DNA from: Octadecabacter ascidiaceicola
Lineage (GTDB): Bacteria > Pseudomonadota > Alphaproteobacteria > Rhodobacterales > Rhodobacteraceae
DNA length: 64,000 nt
Assembly: GCF_900185015.1 (NCBI RefSeq)
Contig: NZ_FXYD01000003.1
Coordinates: forward strand, 1 to 64,000
Direction of reading: 5' to 3'
The notes beneath the pieces are model-generated. The model was not told where the DNA came from and did not search any database. It saw only the letters and a program-made list of their open reading frames with translations. Position 1 is the first letter of the stretch. Each line of letters starts with the position of its first letter. Below are positions 9,231 to 20,571 of the stretch, one piece after another. A program made the position numbers and the translations under genes.

Positions 9231-10718
9231 TCACTGGTTTTGCTCGTCCAATAAGGCTTTGATCCGGCTGACCAGATCGGCACGTGGAATTTCGAACTGT
9301 TGTGGGCGTTCGCTCCATTCTTCCTGCGATGCAGTCTCGGCAATCTTCGCGCCAAGGATCAGGTCTTTGACTTGCAGCGTTCCCGCCGCCAACTCGTCTC
9401 CGCCTTGGATGATTGCAATTGGGGAATTGCGCTGATCCGCATACTTCAACTGGTTGCCAAAGCTTTTGGGGTTACCAAGGTAGACTTCGGCGCGAATGCC
9501 CGCATTGCGAAGCTCGGACACAATCGCCTGATAGTCCGCCATGCGGTCACGATCCATAACGGTAACCACGACGGGGCCCGTTGTGTCCATGTTCAGACGG
9601 CCCTTCATGTGCAGGGCTGCAAGCAGGCGATCAACGCCGATAGACACACCCGTCGCCGGAACTTCTTGGCCGGTGAAGCGTTTCACGAGGTCGTCGTAGC
9701 GACCACCACCAGCAACAGAACCGAAGGAACGCGGACGGCCCTTTTCGTCTTTGATCTCGAACGTCAGTTCGGCCTCAAACACGGGGCCAGTGTAATATCC
9801 AAGACCACGCACAACCGACGGGTCAATGACGATACGGTCAGGACCATAACCGCCAGCCGCCAAAAGGTCTGCCATTGTTTGCAATTCATCCACGCCCTTT
9901 GCGCCAACTTCGCTGTCACCGATAGCGGCCCGCAGGTTCGCCAATGTGCCCTCAGTTGTGTCAGACTTGGATGTCAGAAATGCGACAACAGGCTCGGCCT
10001 GAGCATCGGACAGGCCCACGCCGTCGATATAGGCACCAGAGGCATCCAAGCGTCCCTTGCCCAGCAATTCACGCACGCCGCTTTCGCCAACTTTGTCGAA
10101 CTTGTCGATGGTACGCAGGACGTTGGCGCGTTGGTCGTCATCAAACAGGCCCATAACCTCAAGCACACCGTTCAAAACCTTGCGGTTGTTGATGCGCACG
10201 ACGTAGTCGCCACGATCAATTCCAACGGCTTCCAGCGTATCCGCCAGCATCGCGCAGATTTCGGCGTCTGCGGCGACATTACCAGACCCAACAGTATCCG
10301 CATCACATTGATAGAACTGACGGAACCGTCCCGGACCCGGCTTTTCATTGCGCCACACAGGACCCATCGCAAAACGACGGTAGGGCGTCGGCAAATCGTT
10401 GCGGTGCTGGGCGAAGACGCGGGCCAAAGGTGCGGTCAGATCATAGCGTAGGGCCAGCCAGTCACCGTTGTCGTTTTCATCTTCTTCCTGCCACGCAAAG
10501 ACGCCCTCGTTCGGGCGATCCACGTCGGGGAGGAACTTGCCGAGAGCCTCAACGGTTTCAACAGCCGCTGATTCAAGCGCTTCGAACCCGTAGCGATGAT
10601 AAACCCCAGCAATCGTGCGCAACATGTCTGTGCGCTGCGCGACTTCTGCACCGAAATAGTCGCGAAACCCTTTTGGGGTCTGCGCCTTGGGTCGTTGGGG
10701 TTTTTTCTGCTTGGCCAT
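9231..10718 (-). CDS. hisS: Histidyl-tRNA synthetase
   Basis: Charges tRNA-His with histidine. The 495-residue protein has a lysine-rich start, then PKGFRDYFG, the [13 protein letters not shown] segment, motif 2 ([20 protein letters not shown]), the histidine-binding [24 protein letters not shown], motif 3 ([13 protein letters not shown]) and a C-terminal anticodon-binding domain. It is first in the hisS-hisZ-hisG unit, so translation capacity and histidine synthesis are likely expressed together. The promoter should lie in the 100 bases shared with the divergent slyX gene. Confidence 0.98.
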   Translation of the reverse strand: MAKQKKPQRPKAQTPKGFRDYFGAEVAQRTDMLRTIAGVYHRYGFEALESAAVETVEALGKFLPDVDRPNEGVFAWQEEDENDNGDWLALRYDLTAPLARVFAQHRNDLPTPYRRFAMGPVWRNEKPGPGRFRQFYQCDADTVGSGNVAADAEICAMLADTLEAVGIDRGDYVVRINNRKVLNGVLEVMGLFDDDQRANVLRTIDKFDKVGESGVRELLGKGRLDASGAYIDGVGLSDAQAEPVVAFLTSKSDTTEGTLANLRAAIGDSEVGAKGVDELQTMADLLAAGGYGPDRIVIDPSVVRGLGYYTGPVFEAELTFEIKDEKGRPRSFGSVAGGGRYDDLVKRFTGQEVPATGVSIGVDRLLAALHMKGRLNMDTTGPVVVTVMDRDRMADYQAIVSELRNAGIRAEVYLGNPKSFGNQLKYADQRNSPIAIIQGGDELAAGTLQVKDLILGAKIAETASQEEWSERPQQFEIPRADLVSRIKALLDEQNQ

Positions 10719-10821
10719 TGGTTTGGCTCCCGCTCAGGACATTGAATACCCGCGCTTTACCGCGCCCACACGCGCCACGCAACAGCAGGGGCTAGCAAAG
10801 CGTCGCCCAGCGCCTTAATGG

Positions 10822-11031
10822 ATGTGTATGAGTGATCAAACAAACCTAGAAGAACAGCTCGCGCACCTTAGCCGCACGGTGGATGATTTGTCCGATATCG
10901 TCGCCCGCCAAGAAGGTGAGATCAGCAAGCTGACGTACCGCGTGCAGATGTTGATGGAACGCGAGGCGAGCCGTGAGATGGACACGGGTAGCAGCGTGCC
11001 CTTGGCAGACCAACGCCCGCCGCACTACTAG
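10822..11031 (+). CDS. slyX: SlyX family protein
   Basis: A 69-residue, highly charged, predicted coiled-coil protein (LEEQLAHLSRTVDDLSDIVARQ, then EISKLTYRV) with the conserved C-terminal tail DQRPPHY. SlyX homologues are widespread, and their function is not established. Translation may start at the first ATG (10822) or at the ATG two codons later (10828). No strong ribosome binding site decides between them. It diverges from hisS, and its end lies four bases from the end of the convergent lipoprotein gene. Confidence 0.85.
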   Translation: MCMSDQTNLEEQLAHLSRTVDDLSDIVARQEGEISKLTYRVQMLMEREASREMDTGSSVPLADQRPPHY

Positions 11032-11034
11032 GTG

Positions 11035-11907
11035 TTAGCCGTCCTTTAGGGACATCGCCAAAACTTCGCCGTCATGGACAAGGATTTGCGCCCACTGCGT
11101 TGGCACAGAACTGAACGTTCCGCCAAAGAAGTTGTAGACGGTTATGAAGTGCGTATCGCGGTTCAACCGCTCTGTGCGTTCACCGCAGGGCTGACCACGA
11201 CCCACGCGACATTCGCTTGCCTTTAACGCCTCATAGGCGTTGTCGGTTGTTGTGTAGTCGATGCGTTCGTTGCTGCTTTGGTAGCGGACGAATTCATGGG
11301 TTTCGATGTCGCCTGTTACGACCACAGCACCCGTAAATGTGCGCGCGCAGTTGTCGTCAAACCCAGTGATGTAAAAGGGTCGAAGGGACGTCGTGTGGGG
11401 GATTGTGTCGTAGATTTTGAAGCCTCCACCGCCATCAATTTGCGTGCCAAGCTGGTTTGAGCGTAAACCACACACACGGGCGATTTCACCGAAGGGCATT
11501 ACGGTTCCGGCATCGACGTCCGTTGCATCAGGGCCTGTGCGCGGGCGATCAGCGCGGCCATTACCGCTAAACAAACCACGCAAGCCACGGCGCGGCGCCT
11601 CCGCTTGCGCAGGTTCTTGCGGAGTAACAGCGGCGGAAACTTCGACCGGTTCATCTGTGTCAGAGACTGCCGTATCAGCCAAAGCCGCTTCCACAGCGGC
11701 ATTTGTCGGATCGTCAGGTTGGCGATTTAGCATCCGGCGAAATAAGCCACCGCCGCCAGCGTTATTGCGTGCCTCGGCCGGAGTTTCGGCGACGTTTGCT
11801 GCGCCATCCGCAACGGCCACATCACCCAAACGCGCCACATCGCGCAACGGATCTCCACATGCGGAAAGCCCTGTAGCTACTACCAATCCCAACAAAATAT
11901 GGCGCAT
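11035..11907 (-). CDS. Lipoprotein of unknown function
   Basis: The 290-residue protein starts with a lipoprotein signal (LLGLVVATGLSAC, cysteine at about residue 17), so it should be anchored in a membrane. A low-complexity, Ala/Pro/acid-rich linker follows (about 20-125). The C-terminal domain (about 130-290) has paired cysteines (ARVCGL, DDNCAR, ASECRVGRGQPC) that may form disulfides in the periplasm. I do not recognise the domain. It lies downstream of dnaE on the same strand with a 100-base gap, so it may be a separate unit. Confidence 0.75.
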   Translation of the reverse strand: MRHILLGLVVATGLSACGDPLRDVARLGDVAVADGAANVAETPAEARNNAGGGGLFRRMLNRQPDDPTNAAVEAALADTAVSDTDEPVEVSAAVTPQEPAQAEAPRRGLRGLFSGNGRADRPRTGPDATDVDAGTVMPFGEIARVCGLRSNQLGTQIDGGGGFKIYDTIPHTTSLRPFYITGFDDNCARTFTGAVVVTGDIETHEFVRYQSSNERIDYTTTDNAYEALKASECRVGRGQPCGERTERLNRDTHFITVYNFFGGTFSSVPTQWAQILVHDGEVLAMSLKDG

Positions 11908-12011
11908 TAAGCGTCCTTCACCTTACCGTTTCGAATGTCTTAACGGATGGGCTGGCGTGCGTCCACCGGCCCCTTTGGACAGGCGAGGTTTTGCCGCATC
12001 TGTTGGCGGCA

Positions 12012-15000
12012 TTAGATTTCCTGAACTTCGATCACACCAGTAAGACTGCGCAATGCGCCCTTGATCTGCGGGTTCACTGGGAATTCAGCACCGAGTTCCA
12101 CGTCAATCTCGCCCAGTTCTGCATCATCAATGGTGAAGGTAATTGGCCCACGGCCACCCTTAACCTTATCGCGGATCGCGTTTTGCAAAATCTCATCGAC
12201 CGTCGGGATTGCGGTGAGGTCGCCAAGGAACACCCGCAACCCGGTTGAGCCTGCATCAGCCACGGCCAGATCAATCGGCGACACGGACCGCCCGAGGAGT
12301 TTGAGCTGCTCGCTTTCCATCGTGGCTTCGACGCTTAGGACAACCTGCGCGCCTGTTTCCAGAAAATCACGCGAGGCCTCCAGCGTGTCGCTGAACATCG
12401 TGACCTCGTACTGACCCGTCGGATCAGAAAGCTGTACAAACGCAAACCGGTTGCCACGTGCAGATTTGCGTTCCTGACGGCCCGCAACTGTGCCCGCCAT
12501 TTTGGACACATGCGGCCCCTGCTCGGCCTTGGCTGTCACTTCATCAAGCGTCAGCACGCCTTTGCGTTTGAGCGGGGCAAGATAGTCATCCAGCGGGTGG
12601 CCAGACAGATAGAACCCGACGGCCTTGAATTCTTCGGCAAGACGTTCGGCGGGCAACCAGTCTTCACATGCAGGCAAACGAGGTTCTGGCAGATCATCAC
12701 CAGCCTCGCCAAACAACGAAACCTGATTGGAGTTTTTCTGATCGTGGATCGCAGCGGAATAGCCCACAAGCGCATCCAGTGCGCCCAGCACCTTGCGGCG
12801 GTTCGGGTCCAGCACATCAAAGGCGCCAGCGCGGGCCAGCATCTCCAGCGGGCGCTTACCGACACGTTTCAGGTCAACACGGCGGGCAAAATCGAAAAGC
12901 GTAGAAAACGGTTTTGCGCCCTCGGCCAGTCGCGCGTCTACGATCAGGCCCATCGCGTCCGCACCGACGTTCTTCAGACCTCCAAGGCCGTAAACCAACG
13001 CCCCATCCTGCACATCAAACGTGGCAAGCGATGTGTTCACGCAAGGCGGCTTCCAAGGCAGCCCAAGCCCCTTCTTCACCTCTTGGAAATACACCGCCAG
13101 TTTGTCCGTCAGGTGGATATCGCAGTTCATCACGCCGGCCATAAACTCAACCGGGTGGTTCGCCTTTAACCAAGCGGTTTGATAGCTGACCACCGCATAG
13201 GCAGCGGCGTGGGATTTGTTGAAACCGTAGTTGGCGAACTTATCCAGAAGGTCCCAGACTTCCTGCGCCTTCTTTTTGTCGACACCGTTTTCAGCGGCAC
13301 CGGAAATGAACTTCGGCTTCTCGGCGTCCATCGCCTCTTGCAGTTTTTTACCCATCGCGCGGCGCAGCAAATCCGCGCCCCCAAGGGAATAGCCCGCCAT
13401 TTCTTGGGCGATCTGCATAACCTGTTCTTGGTAAACGATGATGCCTTGGGTTTCGTCCAAGATATGGTCGATCGACGGGTGCAGCGTGTCACGATCGGAT
13501 GTGCCGTTCTTCACCTCACAGAACTTCGGAATATTCTCCATCGGGCCGGGGCGATACAGCGCCACCAGCGCGATGATGTCTTCGATACAGTCCGGTTTCA
13601 TGCGCCGCAGCGCATCCATCATGCCGCTGGATTCCACTTGGAACACGGCGACAGTTTTGGCGGCGGCATAAAGCTTGTAGCTGGCTTCATCATCCAGCGG
13701 GATCGCGTTGATCTCGTTCACGGCGCCTTCGGCAGGAACATACAATTCGGTTCCATCCGCCGCTGTGTGAATATCGCGGCCCGTTTTGCGGATCAGATCA
13801 ATAGCGTTCTGAATCACGGTTAGGGTTTTCAGGCCCAAGAAGTCGAACTTAACCAGACCCGCTTGTTCCACCCATTTCATGTTGAACTGCGTCGCAGGCA
13901 TATCAGATCGAGGATCCTGATAGAGCGGCACAAGTTCGTCGAGCGAACGGTCGCCAATCACAACACCCGCCGCGTGTGTCGATGCGTTCCTCAGCAAGCC
14001 TTCCAGCTGTTGCCCATAGGTGAGCAAACGATCAACGACTTCTTCGTTGTTCGCTGCCTCGCGCAGGCGCGGTTCATCCGCCAGGGCTTTGACGATGCTG
14101 ACGGGTTTGACGCCCTCAACGGGGATCATTTTTGATAGCTTATCGACCTGCCCGTAAGGCAGCTGCAAAACCCGCCCAACATCGCGCACCGCCGCCTTAG
14201 ACAACAAAGCACCAAAGGTGATGATTTGGCCAACCCTATCGCGGCCATATTTATCCTGAACGTAGCGAATGACTTCTTCGCGGCGGTCCATACAAAAATC
14301 GATATCGAAATCGGGCATGGACACACGTTCGGGGTTCAAGAACCGCTCAAACAGCAAGGAATACCGCAACGGATCGAGGTCGGTAATCAACAACGCATAG
14401 GCCACCAATGACCCCGCACCAGACCCACGACCAGGCCCCACCGGAATATTGTTATCCTTGGACCACTTAATGAAGTCCGCAACGATCAAAAAGTAGCCGG
14501 GGAAGCCCATGCCCTCAATGATGCCCAGCTCGAACTCGAGCCGTTTTTCGTATTCAGATACATCCGCCGCATGGGGGATAATCGCCAGACGGTTCTTGAG
14601 GCCAGCCTCAGCCTGACGGCGCAATTCGGCGACCTCGTCATCGGCGAACTTGGGCAAAATCGGGTCGCGTTTGTAGACTTTGAAGGCGCAACGTTTGGCG
14701 ATTTCAACTGTGTTGGCGACGGCCTCTGGCAGATCAGCGAACAGCGTGACCATCTCTTCTTGCGACTTGAAATAGTGCTGCGGGGTCAGGCGACGGCGCG
14801 GCTCGTTTTGGTCGACGTAAGCCCCATCCGCGATGCAGATCAACGCATCATGCGCTTCATAGATCGCGGCCTTTGGGAAATAGACATCGTTGGTTGCAAC
14901 CAGCGGCAGGTCCATTGCGTAGGCCATTTCAACATGGCCTTGTTCCGACAAAGCTTCGGCCTCTGGCAGGCCACCGTCAACAGGATGGCGTTGCAGTTCC

Positions 15001-15515
15001 ACATACAAACGGTCAGGAAAAGTTTTCGCCAACCGAGTCATTAACGCCTCGGCGGCGGGTCGCTGTCCTGCACGCAACAGCCGCCCGACAGGTCCATCCG
15101 GCCCACCGGAAAGACAGATCAAACCGTCGGAATGCTTGGTTAGATCATCCAGTGAAACCTGCGGCAACTCGCCATTCGCGTTTAGATACGCACAAGAGTT
15201 CAGCTTCATGAGGTTCATGTAACCCGCCTCGCTTTGCGCGAGCAAAACAAGGGGCGCAGGTGGTTCAGGTCGGCGACCTGGCTCATCCGTACCTAACCCC
15301 AGATCGACCTGACACCCGATGATCGGCTGCACGCCAGCCTTCGCCGCGTATTCAGAAAACTCCAATGCGCAAAACAGGTTATTAGTGTCCGTCACGGCCA
15401 CCGCTGGCATCCCGGCCTTTTCCGCGAGACCACTCAGCGTTTTCACGGGAACCGCCCCTTCAAGCAGGGAATACTCCGTGTGCGTGCGCAGGTGTATGAA
15501 TCGCGGATCAGCCAT
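12012..15515 (-). CDS. dnaE: DNA polymerase III alpha subunit
   Basis: The replicative polymerase subunit, 1167 residues from the ATG at 15515 (AGGGTG lies upstream). The N-terminal PHP domain begins FIHLRTHTEYSLLEG. The catalytic region includes GPGRGSGAGSLVAYAL and the metal-binding aspartates of MPDFDIDFCMDRR. The helix-hairpin-helix and OB-fold parts follow (GRQERKSARGNRFAFVQLSD), with a C-terminal beta-binding and tau-binding region. This is the DnaE1 type found in all alphaproteobacteria. A longer reading frame upstream is unlikely to be used. It diverges from the ArsR-type regulator. Confidence 0.98.
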   Translation of the reverse strand: MADPRFIHLRTHTEYSLLEGAVPVKTLSGLAEKAGMPAVAVTDTNNLFCALEFSEYAAKAGVQPIIGCQVDLGLGTDEPGRRPEPPAPLVLLAQSEAGYMNLMKLNSCAYLNANGELPQVSLDDLTKHSDGLICLSGGPDGPVGRLLRAGQRPAAEALMTRLAKTFPDRLYVELQRHPVDGGLPEAEALSEQGHVEMAYAMDLPLVATNDVYFPKAAIYEAHDALICIADGAYVDQNEPRRRLTPQHYFKSQEEMVTLFADLPEAVANTVEIAKRCAFKVYKRDPILPKFADDEVAELRRQAEAGLKNRLAIIPHAADVSEYEKRLEFELGIIEGMGFPGYFLIVADFIKWSKDNNIPVGPGRGSGAGSLVAYALLITDLDPLRYSLLFERFLNPERVSMPDFDIDFCMDRREEVIRYVQDKYGRDRVGQIITFGALLSKAAVRDVGRVLQLPYGQVDKLSKMIPVEGVKPVSIVKALADEPRLREAANNEEVVDRLLTYGQQLEGLLRNASTHAAGVVIGDRSLDELVPLYQDPRSDMPATQFNMKWVEQAGLVKFDFLGLKTLTVIQNAIDLIRKTGRDIHTAADGTELYVPAEGAVNEINAIPLDDEASYKLYAAAKTVAVFQVESSGMMDALRRMKPDCIEDIIALVALYRPGPMENIPKFCEVKNGTSDRDTLHPSIDHILDETQGIIVYQEQVMQIAQEMAGYSLGGADLLRRAMGKKLQEAMDAEKPKFISGAAENGVDKKKAQEVWDLLDKFANYGFNKSHAAAYAVVSYQTAWLKANHPVEFMAGVMNCDIHLTDKLAVYFQEVKKGLGLPWKPPCVNTSLATFDVQDGALVYGLGGLKNVGADAMGLIVDARLAEGAKPFSTLFDFARRVDLKRVGKRPLEMLARAGAFDVLDPNRRKVLGALDALVGYSAAIHDQKNSNQVSLFGEAGDDLPEPRLPACEDWLPAERLAEEFKAVGFYLSGHPLDDYLAPLKRKGVLTLDEVTAKAEQGPHVSKMAGTVAGRQERKSARGNRFAFVQLSDPTGQYEVTMFSDTLEASRDFLETGAQVVLSVEATMESEQLKLLGRSVSPIDLAVADAGSTGLRVFLGDLTAIPTVDEILQNAIRDKVKGGRGPITFTIDDAELGEIDVELGAEFPVNPQIKGALRSLTGVIEVQEI

Positions 15516-15653
15516 GATCAGCACCCTAGCTGGGGCGCGAAACAGGTTAAAGCGTTGATGTGGGTTGCGGGCACTCACGGCCCTCAAATTTAAAGCTTAG
15601 CTTTTTTGCTAAGTAACTTGACGACGGCACAGAACGGCGACAAAATTCTCTAC

Positions 15654-15968
15654 ATGCCCAGAGACCTGAACGCCATTTTTGCCGCCCTTTCGGACCCAAC
15701 CCGCCGCACCGTGATTGAGCAGTTGGCCAAGGGCCCGGCGAGCGTCACAACCCTCGCAAGCGACTACGACATCGCCTTACCCACCTTCATGCGCCACTTG
15801 AAAATTCTGGAAACCAGCGGCCTCGTGCGCTCGGTGAAAAAGGGGCGCGTGCGCACCTGCCACATCGAAGCCGCCCCCATGATGGAGCTGCAAGGCTGGC
15901 TTGAATGGCAGCGCCGCGTTTGGGAAAGCGGCATAGATAACAGCCGAATTGAGCCCCCAGAACCTTAG
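15654..15968 (+). CDS. ArsR family transcriptional regulator
   Basis: A 104-residue winged-helix regulator: IFAALSDPTRRTVIEQLAKG, the recognition helix around LPTFMRHLKILETSGLV, and the wing VKKGRVRTCHIE. It lacks the cysteine metal-binding motif of arsenic sensors and resembles the subgroup usually paired with an SRPBCC (AHSA1-like) protein. No such partner is next to it. I chose the ATG at 15654; the frame is open upstream to a TTG, but the family start fits MPRDLNAIF. It lies upstream of and parallel to the xanthine dehydrogenase genes, so it could regulate them, but nothing in the sequence proves that. Confidence 0.85.
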   Translation: MPRDLNAIFAALSDPTRRTVIEQLAKGPASVTTLASDYDIALPTFMRHLKILETSGLVRSVKKGRVRTCHIEAAPMMELQGWLEWQRRVWESGIDNSRIEPPEP

Positions 15969-16085
15969 CCTTCTTGGGCCAAGGGCTTGCCAAAGCCGCC
16001 CTTTCTCGCTTTGATCGGGCACGCAGGGTCTACGCCGCATCGACCCAGCCACCAACTTTCCTTGGTACCGCGGCAGAGCTATATC

Positions 16086-17447
16086 ATGAATGTAACGTTT
16101 CTTCTCAACGGAGAGACCGTGGTCGTGGACACACATCCCACACAAACGCTGCTCGATTGGCTGCGCGAAAAGCGCCACCTAACTGGCACGAAGGAAGGTT
16201 GTAACGAAGGCGACTGCGGCGCCTGTTCTGTGATGGTGACGGACCAAAACGGCGCACGCACCTTAAACGCCTGCATCCTGTTCATGCCGCAGCTTCATGG
16301 GAAGGCTGTGCGCACTGTCGAAGGCCTCGCCGCGCCGGACGGAACCTTGCATCCCGTTCAACAAGCGATGATCGACAATCACGGCAGCCAGTGCGGTTTC
16401 TGCACACCCGGTTTCGTGATGTCGATGGCGACTGGCCACCTGAACGGGCGCACCGATCACGATGATATTCTTGCGGGCAATCTATGTCGTTGCACGGGCT
16501 ACGCCCCGATTATCCGCGCAGCCAAGGCCAGCGAGGGTGCGACTGTCCCCACCCACATGAACGACGCACCACTTAACCTAGAAGAGAATTCTCAAGTTCC
16601 AGCGCCGGAAACGAGTGACGCACTGGCGGAATGGTATATGGCGCACCCTGAAGGCACCCTCATCGCGGGTGCGACGGATGTTGGTCTTTGGGTAACGAAA
16701 CACTTCGCCGATCTAGGCGATGTGGCGTTTCTAAACCGCTGCGCTGACTTGCAACAAGTTGAGGACCAAGGTGACAGACTGCGCATCGGCGCAGCCGTCA
16801 CTATGACAGATGTGATGGCGGCGATGCGCGACTTGCATCCATCCTATGCTGAGATGATCCGCAGATACGGGTCCGAACAGGTGCGCAATGCGGCGACCAT
16901 TGGTGGTAACATCGCCAACGGATCACCCATCGGGGACAACCCGCCTGCCCTCATCGCGCTTGGCGCCAAGTTACACTTGCGTTGTGGCGACACACGCCGC
17001 GACATGCAGATCGAGGATTTCTTCGTTGCCTATGGCAAACAAGACCGTCAGTCGGGTGAATTCGTCGAGGCTGTGACGATCCCTAAAAAGGCACCCGCTT
17101 TGCGCTGCTACAAACTGTCGAAACGGTTCGACCAAGACATTTCGGCAGTTTGCGGCTGTTTCAATGTTTCCGTCGACCGCGACACAATCACTGACGCACG
17201 CATCGCATTCGGCGGCATGGCGGGAACGCCTATGCGCGCCGCGCAGGCGGAAGCCGCTTTGGTCGGGCAACACTGGTCGCTTAAGGTCGTGCAAAGTGCC
17301 GCCAGTGCGCTCTCCCAAGACTTCCAGCCTTTGAGTGACATGCGCGCCTCCGCCACGTACAGAATGGAAGCAGCTCAGGGGCAGTTATTGCGCTATTTTG
17401 ATGACCTAAATGGCAACCAAACAAATGTTCTGGAGGTCCGCGCATGA
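16086..17447 (+). CDS. xdhA: Xanthine dehydrogenase, iron-sulfur/FAD subunit
   Basis: Carries electrons from the molybdenum site to NAD+. The 453-residue product has two [2Fe-2S] clusters, with ligands [11 protein letters not shown] in the ferredoxin domain and CGFC plus CRCTGY in the second domain (residues 1-160). An FAD-binding domain follows ([31 protein letters not shown]) and then the CO-dehydrogenase-like C-terminal domain. I chose the start [10 protein letters not shown] at 16086; the frame is open further upstream but that part has no family similarity. First gene of the purine unit; its stop overlaps the start of xdhB (ATGA). Confidence 0.96.
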   Translation: MNVTFLLNGETVVVDTHPTQTLLDWLREKRHLTGTKEGCNEGDCGACSVMVTDQNGARTLNACILFMPQLHGKAVRTVEGLAAPDGTLHPVQQAMIDNHGSQCGFCTPGFVMSMATGHLNGRTDHDDILAGNLCRCTGYAPIIRAAKASEGATVPTHMNDAPLNLEENSQVPAPETSDALAEWYMAHPEGTLIAGATDVGLWVTKHFADLGDVAFLNRCADLQQVEDQGDRLRIGAAVTMTDVMAAMRDLHPSYAEMIRRYGSEQVRNAATIGGNIANGSPIGDNPPALIALGAKLHLRCGDTRRDMQIEDFFVAYGKQDRQSGEFVEAVTIPKKAPALRCYKLSKRFDQDISAVCGCFNVSVDRDTITDARIAFGGMAGTPMRAAQAEAALVGQHWSLKVVQSAASALSQDFQPLSDMRASATYRMEAAQGQLLRYFDDLNGNQTNVLEVRA

Positions 17448-19798
17448 GCGTTTCAAAACCCCTCCCTCATGACGCTGCAAAGCTCCACGTTACGGGAACA
17501 GCGCGCTATGTCGATGACGTTCCAATGCCTGCCGACACGTTGCACCTTGCATTCGGCACGAGCACGATTGCACGCGGTACAGTCAAGTCGGCAAACCTAG
17601 AAAAGGTGAAACAAGCGCCGGGCGTCGTCGCTGTTTTGACGACACAGGATTTACCCTTCGCCAACGACGTCTCCCCCTCGATCCATGACGAACCATTGCT
17701 GTCAGACGGGGCCGTTCACTATGTCGGGCAACCGCTTTTTCTGGTTGTCGCGCAAACCCATTTACAAGCCCGCTTCGCAGCGAAGCAAGGGAACATTGAA
17801 TACGTCGAAGAAACGCCGATCCTAAGCATCGAAGACGCGCTCGCCGCTGATGCGCGTTTCGAGGAAGGCCCACGAGTATACTCCAAGGGCGATGTCGACA
17901 CCGCATTGAACTCTGCCCCCAATCGTCTTCAAGGACGGCTCGAAATGGGCGGACAAGAACACTTCTACCTCGAAGGCCAAGCTGCGCTCGCGTTACCGCA
18001 AGAAGGTGGCGATATGGTGGTGCATTCTTCAACCCAGCACCCGACAGAAATCCAGCATAAGGTGGCCGACGCGCTGGGTGTTGAGATGCATGCGGTACGT
18101 GTTGAAATCCGCCGTATGGGCGGCGGATTTGGTGGCAAAGAAAGCCAAGGCAACGCTCTCGCGGTGAGCTGCGCCATTGCCGCGCGTTTGACGGGGCACC
18201 CCTGCAAGATGCGCTATGACCGCGATGACGACATGACGATCACCGGAAAGCGCCATGATTTCCGCATCGACTACGATGTTGGCTATGATGCGAGCGGGCG
18301 CCTGACCGGTATCGACTTCACCCACTACACGCGCTGCGGATGGGCGCAGGATCTGTCGCTGCCTGTCGCGGATCGCGCCATGTTACATGCGGACAATGCC
18401 TACCTATTGCCTGCCGCACGCATAACGTCCCACCGCCTGAAAACCAACATGCAAAGTGCAACCGCCTATAGGGGCTTTGGTGGTCCTCAAGGCATGCTAG
18501 GCATCGAGCGCGTTATGGATCACGTCGCACATGCCCTAGGCAAAGACCCTGCCGAAATACGGCGCGTGAACTACTATGCCGCGCCTAATGCGCTGAGCGG
18601 GTCGCCCGAGGAAAAAGCGGGAACAGGCAAGCGTTTCGGTGGTAAGTATTCGCCTGTTGTAGAAGCTGAAAACACAACGCCCTACGACATGGAAGTCACT
18701 GACTTCATCCTGCACGAGATGACTGAAAAGCTACTTACGGATGCTGACTACGAAAGCCGTAAAGCTGCCATTTCTGAATGGAACGCAACTCATGAGACCC
18801 TCAAGAAAGGGATCGCTTTCAACCCGGTAAAGTTCGGCATTTCATTTACTTTGACGCACCTAAACCAAGCGGGCGCGCTGGTGCATGTATATCAGGATGG
18901 ATCGATCCAACTGAACCATGGCGGCACAGAGATGGGTCAAGGGTTGTTCCAGAAGGTCGCGCAGGTCGCTGCGGCGCGGTTCGGGGTGGATTTGAGTGCA
19001 GTTAAAATCACGGCAACGGACACTGGTAAGGTTCCGAACACGTCGGCAACGGCGGCATCTAGCGGGACGGATTTGAACGGCATGGCTGTGCAGAACGCCT
19101 GCGATATCATTCAGAACCGCATGGCGGAATGCCTTGGCGGGCTACATGGAATTGCGGCTGAGGATGTTGTTTTCCGCGACGGATTGGTTGTGGTTGGGGA
19201 TACGAAAATGTCCTTTGCGGACGCTGCAAAGGTGACCTACGAAAACCGCGTCAGCCTAAGCGCAACGGGCTTCTACAAAACCCCTGAAGTCGCGTGGGAC
19301 CGGATTGCTGGAAAGGGGCGCCCGTTCTTCTATTTTGCCTATGGCGCTTCGATTTCCGAAGTCGTGATCGACACGCTAACGGGTGAAAATCGCCTTTTGC
19401 GCGTGGATGTACTTCATGATGCGGGGGCGTCCTTGAACCCCGCGCTGGACATTGGCCAAATCGAAGGTGGCTTTGTGCAAGGGGCGGGTTGGCTGACGAC
19501 CGAAGAACTTGTTTGGGACGACGCAGGCCGCTTGCGCACGCATGCGCCCAGCACCTACAAAATTCCCGCGTGCAGTGACCGACCCGAAGTTTTCAACGTC
19601 GCTTTATGGGACGGCGAAAACCGCGCTGAAACTGTCTACCGTTCCAAAGCGGTCGGTGAGCCACCCTTTATGCTTGGGATATCGGCGCACATGGCCTTGG
19701 CGGATGCGTGTAGTGCTTGTGGATCGAGCTATCCGGACCTACAGGCCCCCGCGACAGCGCAAGAGGTGTTGCAAGCCGTGAAACGGGCCCGGGCATGA
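17444..19798 (+). CDS. xdhB: Xanthine dehydrogenase, molybdopterin-binding subunit
   Basis: The catalytic subunit that hydroxylates hypoxanthine and xanthine to urate at a molybdenum cofactor. The 784-residue protein has the conserved GGGFGGKES and [11 protein letters not shown] segments, GGTEMGQGL, and the active-site glutamate near the C-terminus in [10 protein letters not shown]. Start and stop codons overlap with both neighbours, so XdhA, XdhB and XdhC should be made together. Xanthine is the expected substrate by family; related molybdenum hydroxylases with other substrates exist, but the adjacent purine-type importer supports xanthine. Confidence 0.96.
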   Translation: MSVSKPLPHDAAKLHVTGTARYVDDVPMPADTLHLAFGTSTIARGTVKSANLEKVKQAPGVVAVLTTQDLPFANDVSPSIHDEPLLSDGAVHYVGQPLFLVVAQTHLQARFAAKQGNIEYVEETPILSIEDALAADARFEEGPRVYSKGDVDTALNSAPNRLQGRLEMGGQEHFYLEGQAALALPQEGGDMVVHSSTQHPTEIQHKVADALGVEMHAVRVEIRRMGGGFGGKESQGNALAVSCAIAARLTGHPCKMRYDRDDDMTITGKRHDFRIDYDVGYDASGRLTGIDFTHYTRCGWAQDLSLPVADRAMLHADNAYLLPAARITSHRLKTNMQSATAYRGFGGPQGMLGIERVMDHVAHALGKDPAEIRRVNYYAAPNALSGSPEEKAGTGKRFGGKYSPVVEAENTTPYDMEVTDFILHEMTEKLLTDADYESRKAAISEWNATHETLKKGIAFNPVKFGISFTLTHLNQAGALVHVYQDGSIQLNHGGTEMGQGLFQKVAQVAAARFGVDLSAVKITATDTGKVPNTSATAASSGTDLNGMAVQNACDIIQNRMAECLGGLHGIAAEDVVFRDGLVVVGDTKMSFADAAKVTYENRVSLSATGFYKTPEVAWDRIAGKGRPFFYFAYGASISEVVIDTLTGENRLLRVDVLHDAGASLNPALDIGQIEGGFVQGAGWLTTEELVWDDAGRLRTHAPSTYKIPACSDRPEVFNVALWDGENRAETVYRSKAVGEPPFMLGISAHMALADACSACGSSYPDLQAPATAQEVLQAVKRARA

Positions 19799-20571
19799 GC
19801 CAGAACGAAGACCCTTTCATTGCGGTGACCGTTGGTGGAGTCAAAGGCTCTGCACCGCGCGAAGTTGGTGCCGCCATGAGGGTATGGGCGGACCGTCAAG
19901 ATGGGTCTATCGGTGGCGGAGCGCTGGAATTTGAGGCGGCGAAGATTGCGCGGCAAATGCTGCACGACGACATAGCGCAGGCCCGTCGGATTATGCCCCT
20001 TGGTCCCGACTTAGGCCAATGTTGCGGCGGTGCCGTGACTCTTGATTTCATCCAGGATGCCGTGCGGGTCGAACCAACTCAGCCCCCGCTTTGGATTTGG
20101 GGCGCGGGTCATGTTGGGCGTGCGATTGCGCATGTCTTAGCGCCCTTGGAAGATCGCCAAATTACGTTGATCGACACCACCGCTGAGAGGATGCCGGATG
20201 TGCTGCCGGTTACGGTTGCCCCCCTCGTTGCGGCTAACCCGATCCTTGCGGTACCGCATGCACCTGATGACACCGATCATATCATTTTGACCTATTCGCA
20301 TGACCTTGATCTGGCGCTTTGTGATGCGCTTTTGCGGCATGGATTCGCCAGTGCAGGTTTGATCGGGTCCGCGACGAAATGGGCGCGGTTTCGATCAAGA
20401 CTCGCCTCAATGGGGCACACCTCCGCACAGATATCACGCATAGCTTGTCCCATCGGGGATCCGAGCCTTGGAAAGCACCCGCAGGCCATTGCCGTTAGCG
20501 TTGCGGCTGCGTTAATCTCTGCTTCGGCGAACGGCGCAGTACGTCACGGGATAGGGGAACGCACAGGATGA
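19795..20571 (+). CDS. xdhC: Xanthine dehydrogenase accessory protein XdhC
   Basis: XdhC binds the molybdenum cofactor, helps its sulfuration and delivers it to XdhB; it is not part of the final enzyme. The 258-residue product shows the family pattern: VGGVKGSAPREVGAAM at the N-terminus, GGGALE, LGQCCGG, and a Rossmann-type WGAGHVGRAIA at about residue 105. I chose the start at 19795, which overlaps the xdhB stop (ATGA). The frame could extend upstream within xdhB, but that part is not family-like. Its own stop overlaps the next ABC gene. Confidence 0.94.
   Translation: MSQNEDPFIAVTVGGVKGSAPREVGAAMRVWADRQDGSIGGGALEFEAAKIARQMLHDDIAQARRIMPLGPDLGQCCGGAVTLDFIQDAVRVEPTQPPLWIWGAGHVGRAIAHVLAPLEDRQITLIDTTAERMPDVLPVTVAPLVAANPILAVPHAPDDTDHIILTYSHDLDLALCDALLRHGFASAGLIGSATKWARFRSRLASMGHTSAQISRIACPIGDPSLGKHPQAIAVSVAAALISASANGAVRHGIGERTG

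Noticed and set aside
9300-10451. Long plus-strand open frame (383 codons) opposite hisS
   Set aside because: It is antisense to a fully conserved synthetase gene, has no ribosome binding site and its product shows no protein-family pattern. Long antisense frames are common in GC-rich coding DNA.
15600-15660. Longer TTG-started version of the ArsR-type regulator
   Set aside because: The extra 16 residues have no family similarity and the ATG at 15654 fits the normal N-terminus.
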